64,000 nucleotides of DNA, from contig CBDDJJ010000001.1 in assembly GCA_965229625.1 (NCBI GenBank), forward strand, positions 2,852,001 through 2,916,000, given 5' to 3'. The position numbers were made by a program, and so were the translations under genes. Below the pieces are notes generated by a model, which saw nothing but the letters and a program-made list of their open reading frames with translations, was not told the DNA's origin and searched no databases. The DNA is from JANQIO01 sp965229625. GTDB lineage: Bacteria > Pseudomonadota > Gammaproteobacteria > Pseudomonadales > Halieaceae. Every line of letters begins with the position of its first letter. The first letter of the stretch is position 1. Positions 37,264-45,154 of the stretch are shown piece by piece.

Positions 37264-37653
37264 ATGGAATGGATCGTACTGATTACACTGCTGGTGGCGG
37301 CCGAGTATTTCTGGCTGGCGGTACTGGTGGGCAAGAGCCGCGGGGAAACCGGGATCCATGCACCGACCTGCACCGGTGATGAGAAGTTTGAGCGCGTTTT
37401 CCGAGTCCAGCAGAATACCCTCGAGCAACTGATTATATTTTTTCCGGCCCTGTGGGTCTTCGGTTACTACGTTTCGGCGACGATTGGCGCTGCGCTTGGC
37501 GTCATGTTCCTGATCGGGCGCATTATGTACGCGCGGGGCTACGTCCAACACCCGGACAAGCGCGGCCCCGGCTTTATTATTGGCAGCCTGGCCACGCTCG
37601 CCCTCATCCTCGGTGGCCTGATCGGCATTATCCTGGAGCTGTTCCGGGGCTAA
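37264..37653 (+). CDS. MAPEG family membrane protein
   Basis: A 129-aa protein with four hydrophobic helices. Family features include the N-terminal acidic helix with AAEYFWLAVLVGKSR, then FERVFRVQQNTLEQLIIFFP (the E-R-x-x-x-x-x-Q-N-x-x-E motif at about 42-54) and RIMYARGYVQ. The related eukaryotic enzymes are glutathione transferases and leukotriene synthases; bacterial function is mostly unassigned. Confidence 0.9.
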   Translation: MEWIVLITLLVAAEYFWLAVLVGKSRGETGIHAPTCTGDEKFERVFRVQQNTLEQLIIFFPALWVFGYYVSATIGAALGVMFLIGRIMYARGYVQHPDKRGPGFIIGSLATLALILGGLIGIILELFRG

Positions 37654-37696
37654 TCTTTCGCCACCACCCGGGCGTATACTGCTGGTGGAGGTGGCG

Positions 37697-38536
37697 GTGA
37701 AAAAATTTCGGACTCTGGCCCTGGTGACGTTTTTCTCGACGCTGGTCGGCTGTAGCAACAGCTTCGTTTACAACCAGCTGGACTGGCTGATCCCCTGGTA
37801 CCTGGACGACTATGTCGATCTCAACCGGGAGCAGCAACGGGCTTTCAAGCAACAGTTGAGAGAACTGCTTCGCTGGCATCGCGCCGAGGAGTTGGCCCGC
37901 TACGTCGAAATTCTGGATGAAATCGAAGCCGACCTTGCCCAGCCGCTGAACGCCGAGCAGATCGAATCCTGGGCAAACGACGCGCTGGCCGCCTACGAGC
38001 GTATTGAAGATCGCATGCTGCCGATTGTCTTCGAACTGGGCAGGGACTTGAGCGACGAACAGATGGCCGAGTTCATCGAGAAACTCGAGGACGATCAGCG
38101 AGAGCTGGAAGAAAAATACCTGGAGCGCAGCGCCGAGGAATACATCGAAGACACGGTAGAAAGCCTGTCGGAAAACCTCCGTGACTTCCTGGGCCGGCTG
38201 ACTGATGAACAGAAACTGGTGATTGAAACTGCAGCCTCCGGCTTGCAGCGTTTTGATGCTGCCTGGCTCGACGAGCGTCGCCAGTGGAATGTAACGCTGA
38301 CCCGCCTGTTACAGCGCGAGCCCGGTTGGGAGGAGGCCATTATGACAGCGCTGCGTGAGCGCGATGCCAATCGCACTGAGTCCTACCGGGAGTCCTACAA
38401 TCACAATGCGATTATCATCAACCAGGCGATCGCCGATGTGCTGAACCTCCGCACTGAAAAGCAGAGCGGGAGGTTGCTGGGTGAGCTCGAGGACCTGCGC
38501 CGCGACCTGCGAAAGCTGATTGCCCAGGGTGATTAG
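37697..38536 (+). CDS. DUF6279 family lipoprotein
   Basis: A 279-aa lipoprotein. The signal sequence KKFRTLALVTFFSTLVGCS has a lipobox with Cys at residue 18. The mature part is almost entirely charged helices with YNQLDWLIPWYLDDYVDLN near its start, as in DUF6279. The GTG at 37697 is preferred because GGAGGT precedes it, although by only four bases. TATACT at 37675-37680 may be its promoter. Function unknown; attached to the outer or inner membrane facing the periplasm. Confidence 0.85.
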   Translation: MKKFRTLALVTFFSTLVGCSNSFVYNQLDWLIPWYLDDYVDLNREQQRAFKQQLRELLRWHRAEELARYVEILDEIEADLAQPLNAEQIESWANDALAAYERIEDRMLPIVFELGRDLSDEQMAEFIEKLEDDQRELEEKYLERSAEEYIEDTVESLSENLRDFLGRLTDEQKLVIETAASGLQRFDAAWLDERRQWNVTLTRLLQREPGWEEAIMTALRERDANRTESYRESYNHNAIIINQAIADVLNLRTEKQSGRLLGELEDLRRDLRKLIAQGD

Positions 38537-38546
38537 CTGATTAGCT
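38531..38546. repeat. 8-bp tandem duplication spanning the DUF6279 stop codon
   Basis: GATTAGCT occurs twice in a row at 38531-38538 and 38539-38546. The first copy contains the last codon and the TAG stop of the lipoprotein gene. Confidence 0.7.
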
Positions 38547-38564
38547 GCTTTGCGAATCAAGCCG

Positions 38565-39092
38565 CTAACTGCGCGGTTCTTCCCAGCCCGGCGGTTGCGC
38601 TGATTCTGGTGTAGATGCCGCTGTTTCAGGCGCTGCATTCTCTTCGTTGAAAGCGCTTTCACTGGAAGCGTCGTCGTAGATCACCACCGTTCTACCCAGC
38701 TTGTCGTGAAACCCCTGCTTGCGCTGGTCGAACGCGACCCAGAGGAAACCGATAAACAGCGTCAGGATCGAGATGTAGTAGCCCAGGTAGCGCACGATCA
38801 ACTGCCAGGTCTCGGGCTTCTCCAAGGTGTCGGCGTCGACGATCTTCGCTTTCAGCATCAGCTTGCCGGGCGTGGCGGACTTGCGCATCCAGAACACCAG
38901 GATAGCGATCGCCGGGAAAACGTACTGTAGCACCAGGTCTGCCGGCCCTTGCACCAACCGGGTGTCGGTGATGTCAAAATACGCTTCGCCGTAAATAGAG
39001 TAGGCCAGCGGATAGACAATCATCGCCAGCAGTATGGAGTCCACGATGGAGGCCAGTACCCTGACCCAGAAACCCACATAACGCACAGTCAT
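38565..39092 (-). CDS. RDD family membrane protein
   Basis: A 175-aa protein with three or four helices. RDD-family residues are VRVLASIVDSILL (Arg near 11 and Asp near 18) and a second conserved region ATPGKLMLKAKIVD. The C-terminal 35 residues are acidic and disordered-looking. Function is unknown, though some RDD proteins transport ions or osmolytes. It converges with the DUF6279 gene. Confidence 0.88.
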   Translation of the reverse strand: MTVRYVGFWVRVLASIVDSILLAMIVYPLAYSIYGEAYFDITDTRLVQGPADLVLQYVFPAIAILVFWMRKSATPGKLMLKAKIVDADTLEKPETWQLIVRYLGYYISILTLFIGFLWVAFDQRKQGFHDKLGRTVVIYDDASSESAFNEENAAPETAASTPESAQPPGWEEPRS

Positions 39093-39205
39093 TCATCTGC
39101 CCCCCCATCGGCTCTCCCCCGATGGTAGCAAGACCTGCCGGCAAGTGCGCGAACCCAGGTCACCACACAAACAGATTGAGCACCAAAGTAGTGTAAGAAT
39201 TGACT

Positions 39206-39420
39206 GATTCCTGCAACCAGCGGCTGGTTGCACCGAGAACAAACGCATTACCAGTGAGCCCGCCCCTCGACAGTTGCAGAGGTCTGAACTTCAAAGCGGT
39301 CTTGTAGATAGCCGCCAGATTCCCCCAACCATCGGCCGGCACCACAGCGAACAAACGCAATACCAGTGAGCACGCCCCTCGATACCTGTAGAGGACCGAA
39401 CGCTAGAGCGGTTTTATGGA
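39206..39420. repeat. 112-bp tandem duplication at the 3' end of argA
   Basis: Two copies in direct orientation: 39206-39317 and 39318-39420. I count 79 matches over 103 ungapped positions, with 27 of 30 in the segment from CGAACAAACGC to GCACGCCCC. The second copy covers the last 18 bases of argA including its stop; the first copy is noncoding. CCTC/GAGG hairpins are kept in both. This fills most of the 310-bp gap between the RDD and argA genes; 39093-39205 shows nothing else. Confidence 0.8.
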
Positions 39421-40725
39421 CAACGTCTTGGTGAAGACCTTGGAATTCCGCTGCAGGTTATAGAGGGACTGCTTCTCCGGCGGCAGGGCCGACAGGCTGC
39501 TTTCCTCGAAGCCCTGCTCCAGGAACCAGTGCGCCGTCTGCGTGGTCAGCACGAACACCTCTGACAGCCCCTCGCGGGCGGCCGTCTGCTCCAGTTCTCG
39601 CAGCAGTCTCGCGGCGCGATCGCTGCCCCGGTAGTCCGGGTGGGTCACAATGCAGGCCAGCTCACCGGTGCCATGCTCGGCAAACGGATACAGCGCGGCG
39701 CAGGCGATGATGCGCCCATCGCGCTCCAGTACCCGGAAGCGGGCGATCTCGGTTTCCAACACGTCGCGGGAGCGTTTGACCAGCACGCCGTCGCGCTCCA
39801 GTGGCTCGATCAATTCGAGAATACCGCCCACGTCCTCGATGCTTGCTGTGCGGGCCTGTTCGTAGTGATCCGGGCCCACCAGGGTGCCGCTACCGTCGTG
39901 GGTAAACAGCTCCTGCAGCAGCGCGCCATCTTCGGCGTAGGATACGATCTGGCAGCGTTTCACCCCGGCGGTACAGGCCTGCCGCGCAGTTTGCAGCAGG
40001 CGCTGCTGCTCTGCGTCGAGGCCGCCGCGCAGCAATCCCAGCGCTTCGGAGAGGTTGCACTGGCGCACCAGGGTGTCGCCGTCGAATATGCCGCGAGCGG
40101 CGCCAAACAGCAGCAGCTTCTCGGCGCCTACCGCGGCGGCGGTGCGCACCGCGATGTCTTCCAGCGAGAGATTGAACACCTCGCCGGTGGGTGAGAAGCC
40201 GAGTGGCGACAGCAGCACGATGCAGCCTGCGTCCAGCTGCTGGCGGATGGCACGCTCGTCAACGCGGCGCACGCGCCCGGTGTGCTGGAAATCGACACCG
40301 TCCACCACCCCGATCGGGCGCGCGGTAATGAAGTTGCCGCCGGTCACTGTGATGGATGCGCCCTGCATCGGCGAGTTGGGCAGCCCGGTGGATAGCATGG
40401 CCTCGATGTCGGTGCGCAGGCTCCCGCAGGCGTCCTTTACGTATGCCAGCTCTGTGGTATCGGTAATCCGCACCCCCTCGTGGAAGCGACCCTCGAAGCC
40501 GGCAGCACTCATGCGCCGTGCAATTTGCGGCCGCGCGCCATGGATCAGCAGCAGGCGCACACCCAGGCTGTGCAGCAGCGCGATGTCATGGATGATATTC
40601 GGGAAATTGGCGTGCAGGGCCGCCTCGCCGCCAAAGACGATAACAAAGGTACGGCCCCGGTGCGCGTTGATATAGGGCGCGCTGTCCCGAAACCAGCGAA
40701 TGTGCCGAAACTCTTCCGTACTCAT
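39403..40725 (-). CDS. argA: N-acetylglutamate synthase ArgA
   Basis: A 440-aa two-domain protein. The N-terminal amino acid kinase-like domain (about 1-290) shows VIVFGGEAALHANFP, LLLIHGARPQI and the arginine-binding region. The C-terminal GNAT domain (about 295-440) shows IACAALYPFAEHGTGELACI and VTHPDYRGSDRAARLL. It is the classical bacterial NAGS, the first step of arginine synthesis, feedback-inhibited by arginine. It lies 57 bp downstream of argE. Confidence 0.95.
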   Translation of the reverse strand: MSTEEFRHIRWFRDSAPYINAHRGRTFVIVFGGEAALHANFPNIIHDIALLHSLGVRLLLIHGARPQIARRMSAAGFEGRFHEGVRITDTTELAYVKDACGSLRTDIEAMLSTGLPNSPMQGASITVTGGNFITARPIGVVDGVDFQHTGRVRRVDERAIRQQLDAGCIVLLSPLGFSPTGEVFNLSLEDIAVRTAAAVGAEKLLLFGAARGIFDGDTLVRQCNLSEALGLLRGGLDAEQQRLLQTARQACTAGVKRCQIVSYAEDGALLQELFTHDGSGTLVGPDHYEQARTASIEDVGGILELIEPLERDGVLVKRSRDVLETEIARFRVLERDGRIIACAALYPFAEHGTGELACIVTHPDYRGSDRAARLLRELEQTAAREGLSEVFVLTTQTAHWFLEQGFEESSLSALPPEKQSLYNLQRNSKVFTKTLSIKPL

Positions 40726-40782
40726 GGGAGGTGGGGCAGCAGCCTGGAAAGCGGCAAGACTAGCCTATCGCGTGGGCTGTGC

Positions 40783-41934
40783 CTACTGGCAGAAGTGCGC
40801 TATGAAACGCTTCAGCAGATCGATGCAGGGCTGGAACTGGTCCAGTTCGATGTACTCGTCAGGCTGGTGCGCGCGGTTGATGGACCCGGGCCCCAGCACG
40901 ATGGTGTCCATACCCAGCTGCTGCAGGTAGGGGGCCTCGGTGGCGAAGGCGACGGCCTCGCTGCTGTGGCCTGTCAGTTTCTCGGCGAGCTGCACCAGCT
41001 CGCAGTCCGGTGCCTGTTCGAATGAATCGGCACCAGCGATCAGCGATTCCATGGCGATATCCAGCCCGGTCGTTGCGCCGAGGCCGCTGAGTCTTTCCCG
41101 AAGCTCCTCGCGGATTTCTTCGTTGCTCACGCCGGGGGTGACTCGCACGTCAAAGTGCAGCTCGGCACTGCCGCAGATGCGATTCGGGTTGTCACCGCCG
41201 TGGGCACAGCCCAGGTTAAGGGTAGGGTGGGGCACGGCGAACAACGGCTGCCGGTAGCGCTGGGTCAGCTCCGAGCGGTAGTTCATCAGCTCACCCAGCA
41301 CGGCATGCAGGCCGTCGAGCGCGTTGTTGCCCAAGGCCGGGTCGGAGGAGTGCCCGGACTGGCCGCGTATCTTGACTGCCTCCATCATGATGCCCTTGTG
41401 CAGGCGCACCGGCTTGAGCCCGGTAGGTTCGCCGATGATGGCCTGACGCGCCCGCGGCTTGCCGGCGGCGGCCAGCGCACGGGCCCCGTTCATTGAGCTC
41501 TCCTCGTCTGCAGTGGCGAGGATAATCAGTGGGTTCCTGAGGTCGACGTCGCTAAACGCTTTCGCCGCTTCCATGACCAGGGGAAAAAAGCCCTTCATAT
41601 CGGTGCTGCCCAACCCATACAGCCGTTGGTCGCGCTCGGTAATGGCCAATGGATCGACCGACCAGCGGCCGTCGTCATAGGGTACGGTGTCGGTGTGCCC
41701 GGCCAGTACCAGGCCGCCGGGCCCTGTGCCCCGGCTGGCGATCAGGTTGGCTTTCTGGCCACTCTCATCCACCGCCTGTATTTCCACCTTGAAGCCCAGC
41801 GCTTCGAGATACCCCGCCAGCAGGTCGATCACGGGCCGGTTGCCCATATCGAGACTGGGGGTGGTGGAGCTGACGGAGGGCAGGCTTACCAGCTGGTGCA
41901 GCAGTGCGACCGGCCCGGGCAGGGAGGCACTCAT
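40783..41934 (-). CDS. argE: Acetylornithine deacetylase ArgE
   Basis: A 383-aa M20-family zinc hydrolase. Metal ligands and catalytic residues are in LAGHTDTVP (His, Asp), LYGLGSTDMKGF (bridging Asp), ATADEESSMNGA (catalytic Glu pair) and GEPTGL. It removes the acetyl group from N-acetylornithine. The pair argE-argA next to pit matches Pseudomonas gene order. It lies 15 bp after pit on the same strand. Confidence 0.94.
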   Translation of the reverse strand: MSASLPGPVALLHQLVSLPSVSSTTPSLDMGNRPVIDLLAGYLEALGFKVEIQAVDESGQKANLIASRGTGPGGLVLAGHTDTVPYDDGRWSVDPLAITERDQRLYGLGSTDMKGFFPLVMEAAKAFSDVDLRNPLIILATADEESSMNGARALAAAGKPRARQAIIGEPTGLKPVRLHKGIMMEAVKIRGQSGHSSDPALGNNALDGLHAVLGELMNYRSELTQRYRQPLFAVPHPTLNLGCAHGGDNPNRICGSAELHFDVRVTPGVSNEEIREELRERLSGLGATTGLDIAMESLIAGADSFEQAPDCELVQLAEKLTGHSSEAVAFATEAPYLQQLGMDTIVLGPGSINRAHQPDEYIELDQFQPCIDLLKRFIAHFCQ

Positions 41935-41949
41935 GGGGCCAGTATACCG

Positions 41950-43230
41950 TTAGCTGCCGAAGCTCGCCGTGAAGCCGAAGAAAAAGACAATGGCGAGTCC
42001 GGCGCCCGCCGGCAGGGTAATCAACCAGGAACCGAAGATCACGGCGATCACCCGCAGGTTGAGTGCGGCGATGCCGCGCGCCAGGCCAACTCCCAGCACG
42101 GCGCCCACGAGGGTGTGCGTGGTAGATATCGGCAGGCCACCGGCGGAGGCCAGCACTACGGTGCTGGCGGCGCCCAGTTCAGCGGCAAACCCCCGGCTTG
42201 GTGTGAGTTCGGTGATCTTGCGTCCTACGGTGCCGATCACCTTGTAGCCGTAGGTCGCCAGGCCCACCACGATGCCGGCGCCGCCCAACAGCAGGATCCA
42301 GCCCGGCATGGCGGACCTGGCGGCGATATCACCGCCGGAGCCAATGGTGCTGGCAACGGCGGCCAGCGGTCCCACAGCGTTGGCCACGTCATTGGAACCG
42401 TGGGCGAAAGCCATGGCACAGGCGGTAAAGATCATGAGAATGGCGAACACCCGCTCGACGCTGTCAAAGCGGTGCTCGGGGTCCGGGGTCGTGTCCACTC
42501 TCTGCAGCAGGCGGGCGCCTAACAGCGCGACCACAACACCGATGGCGGCGCTGATGGGCAGGGCGTTGGCGAATTTTGAGCCCAGCCCGATGTCCAGTTC
42601 CAGCCCCACATGCTTGAGGCCCTTGAGCAGGGTCACCATGGAAATCATGAAGCCCACGGCCCACATGTACATCGGTATGTAGCGCCGCGCCCGGGCCAGT
42701 GGTTCGTCAGTATCGAGGATGAGTTTCTGAACGCTGACAAACAGCGCGAAAGATATAGTGCCCGCCAGCACCGGCGAGACCACCCAGCTGGCGACTATGG
42801 AGCCCACCTGGCCCCAGTTCACCACATCGGGCGAGATGCCCACTGCGGCGAAACCGACAATGGCGCCGACAATGGAGTGTGTGGTCGACACCGGCCAGCC
42901 CATGGCGCTGGCGACCAGCAACCAGGTGCCCGCCGCCAGCAACGAGGCCAGCATGCCGTAGATCAAGAGCTCCGGGCTGCCTACCAGGATCGCTGGGTCG
43001 ATGATGCCCTTGCGGATGGTGCCGGTGACCTCTCCGCCGGCCAGGTAGGCGCCGAAAAACTCGAACACCACGGCAATCAGGATGGCCTGCTTGATGGTCA
43101 ACGCCCGCGAGCCCACCGAGGTGCCCATGGCGTTCGCTACATCGTTGGCCCCTACCCCCCAGGCCATGAAGAACCCGAACAGGCAGGCAAGCGCTAACAG
43201 CAGCGTGCCGTGTGCAGCGATGATTTCCAT
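41950..43230 (-). CDS. pit: Inorganic phosphate transporter, PiT family
   Basis: A 426-aa membrane protein with the two duplicated PiT signatures: GVGANDVANAMGTSVGSRAL near the N terminus and AHGSNDVANAVGPLAAV in the second half, plus two STTHSIVGA/STTHTLVGA motifs. It imports metal-phosphate with H+ or Na+. The DUF47 partner gene usually found directly upstream is absent; a divergent ATPase gene takes that position. AGTATA at 43282-43287 (TATACT on the minus strand) could be its -10. Confidence 0.93.
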   Translation of the reverse strand: MEIIAAHGTLLLALACLFGFFMAWGVGANDVANAMGTSVGSRALTIKQAILIAVVFEFFGAYLAGGEVTGTIRKGIIDPAILVGSPELLIYGMLASLLAAGTWLLVASAMGWPVSTTHSIVGAIVGFAAVGISPDVVNWGQVGSIVASWVVSPVLAGTISFALFVSVQKLILDTDEPLARARRYIPMYMWAVGFMISMVTLLKGLKHVGLELDIGLGSKFANALPISAAIGVVVALLGARLLQRVDTTPDPEHRFDSVERVFAILMIFTACAMAFAHGSNDVANAVGPLAAVASTIGSGGDIAARSAMPGWILLLGGAGIVVGLATYGYKVIGTVGRKITELTPSRGFAAELGAASTVVLASAGGLPISTTHTLVGAVLGVGLARGIAALNLRVIAVIFGSWLITLPAGAGLAIVFFFGFTASFGS

Positions 43231-43369
43231 GGTGGTGTGAAGACGGGTGTCCGGTGATCCAGAGGCTCTTGGATGGGTCGCAGTATAGGCTTGATGAAAA
43301 AAAAGTTACACCGTTCACATTCACTGCCTGTGGTAGCATTTCTTGACAAAAAATCAGTGGGAGCGTCCT

Positions 43370-45148
43370 ATGGTCGCCACATTCGGGGAGCAGCGCATGG
43401 AGCAGCACCTCGACCTCAAATCCCTGGTCGTTGAGTTGCATCGCGATGGCCTGCTGTCGGATGAAGACCGCCAGCGCCTGGCCGATGTCAATTCCGGCAG
43501 CGTGCACCCGCTGGTATTTTTAGCCGAGCAGGGCATCGAGGATGCCCGTAACGGTCGCGCCCTGGATATGGAAGGACTGCTGAGCTGGCTGGCCGAGCAA
43601 AGCGGCCAGCCGGTGTACCAGATCGACCCGTTGAAAATCAATGTCGGTGCCATTGCCGAAGTTATGTCGCTGGCTTTCGCGCAGCGCCACAAGATCCTCG
43701 CGGTGGAGGTCTCCGATACGGAAGTGCAGATTGCCAGTGCCGAGCCCTGGTTGTCCGCCTGGGAGTCCAATCTCGAGCACGTCCTGCGCAAGCCCATCAA
43801 GCGGGTGCTTGCCGATCCTCGCGACATCACTCGCCATACCGCCGAGTTCTACAATATGGCGCGGTCGGTGGCTGGCGCCGACGCACGCGGCGCCGGACGC
43901 GGCACGGCTTCCGCCAAGGTCACCAACCTTGAACAGATGCTGGAGCTCGGCTCGAAGATGGAGCCCGATGCCAACGACCAGCACATTGTGCGCATCGTCG
44001 ACTGGCTGCTGCAGTACGCCTTTGAGCAGCGGGCCAGCGATATTCATGTCGAACCCCGTCGCGAGGTCGGCAATGTGCGGTTCAGGATCGATGGTGTGCT
44101 CTACAAGGTCTATGAGCTGCCGGCCCAGGTAGGCGCCGCGGTGACCAGCCGCTTCAAGATTCTCGGGCGCATGGACGTGGCGGAAAAACGCCGCCCACAG
44201 GACGGCCGCCTCAAGACCCGCAGCCCCGAGGGCAACGAGGTGGAACTGCGCCTGTCCACCCTGCCCACGGCGTTTGGTGAAAAGCTGGTCATGCGGATCT
44301 TTGACCCGGAAGTGCTGCAGAAGAGCTTCGAGCAGCTGGGACTGGCCAATGACGACCTGCGCCGCTGGAATGGCATGAACGACATGGGCCACGGCATCGT
44401 GCTGGTGACCGGCCCGACCGGTTCTGGCAAGACCACGACGCTGTACTCAACGCTGCGGCAGCTGGCCACCTCTGAGGTCAACGTCTGCACCATCGAAGAC
44501 CCCATCGAGATGGTGGAAGGCACCTTTAACCAGATGCAGGTCAATCACCAGATCGAGCTGGACTTTGCCACCGGCGTGCGGGCGCTGATGCGCCAGGACC
44601 CCGACATCATCATGGTGGGTGAGATTCGCGACCTGGAAACCGCCGAAATGGCGGTGCAGGCAGCACTGACCGGCCACTTGGTCATCTCCACCCTGCATAC
44701 CAACGACGCGCCCAGCGCGATCAGTCGCATGCTGGAGCTGGGGGTGCCGGCCTACCTGATCAAGAACACCGTGCGGGGCATCATGGCCCAACGCCTGGTA
44801 CGCATCCTCTGTCCGCACTGCAAGCAGGAAGAGGCGGTGGACGTTGACGCCTGGGCGCAACTCACCCAGCCCTGGAAGGTCAAGCCGCCGGCGAGAGTCT
44901 TTCGGCCGGTCGGCTGCCAGGAATGCCGCGATACCGGTTACATGGGCCGCCAGGGGATCTACGAAGTGCTGGTGTTGAGCCCCAGGATCCAGGAGCTGGT
45001 GTTGCCCCATACCGAGATAGATACCCTGCGCAAGCTGGCCATGAAGGAAGGTATGCGCACCCTGCGCCTCAGTGGTGCCACCCGGGTAGCCAACGGCGAG
45101 ACGACCATCGAGGAAGTCATGCGGGTGGCACCTACCGTCACGCACTAA
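43370..45148 (+). CDS. Orphan GspE/PilB-family secretion ATPase
   Basis: A 592-aa ATPase. An N-terminal MshEN-like domain (about 1-150) precedes the N2 domain and a RecA-like core with Walker A GPTGSGKTTT, an Asp box in CTIEDPIEMVEG, Walker B IIMVGEIRDLETAE and a His box VISTLHTND. The zinc tetracysteine is CPHC...CQEC. No pilin, pseudopilin or other secretion gene is nearby. Pseudomonas has a similar stand-alone ATPase in the same pit-argE-argA neighbourhood. Two starts are well supported: 43370 (GGGAG) and 43397 (GGGGAG), both with six-base spacing. Confidence 0.9.
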   Translation: MVATFGEQRMEQHLDLKSLVVELHRDGLLSDEDRQRLADVNSGSVHPLVFLAEQGIEDARNGRALDMEGLLSWLAEQSGQPVYQIDPLKINVGAIAEVMSLAFAQRHKILAVEVSDTEVQIASAEPWLSAWESNLEHVLRKPIKRVLADPRDITRHTAEFYNMARSVAGADARGAGRGTASAKVTNLEQMLELGSKMEPDANDQHIVRIVDWLLQYAFEQRASDIHVEPRREVGNVRFRIDGVLYKVYELPAQVGAAVTSRFKILGRMDVAEKRRPQDGRLKTRSPEGNEVELRLSTLPTAFGEKLVMRIFDPEVLQKSFEQLGLANDDLRRWNGMNDMGHGIVLVTGPTGSGKTTTLYSTLRQLATSEVNVCTIEDPIEMVEGTFNQMQVNHQIELDFATGVRALMRQDPDIIMVGEIRDLETAEMAVQAALTGHLVISTLHTNDAPSAISRMLELGVPAYLIKNTVRGIMAQRLVRILCPHCKQEEAVDVDAWAQLTQPWKVKPPARVFRPVGCQECRDTGYMGRQGIYEVLVLSPRIQELVLPHTEIDTLRKLAMKEGMRTLRLSGATRVANGETTIEEVMRVAPTVTH

Positions 45149-45154
45149 GCCGTC

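Noticed and set aside
39160..39360. 66-aa minus-strand frame between argA and RDD
   Set aside because: It lies inside the 112-bp duplication, has no ribosome binding site and is not kept between the two copies.
43231..43369. Pho box upstream of pit
   Set aside because: No CTGTCAT-like direct repeat could be found in the 139-bp divergent spacer.
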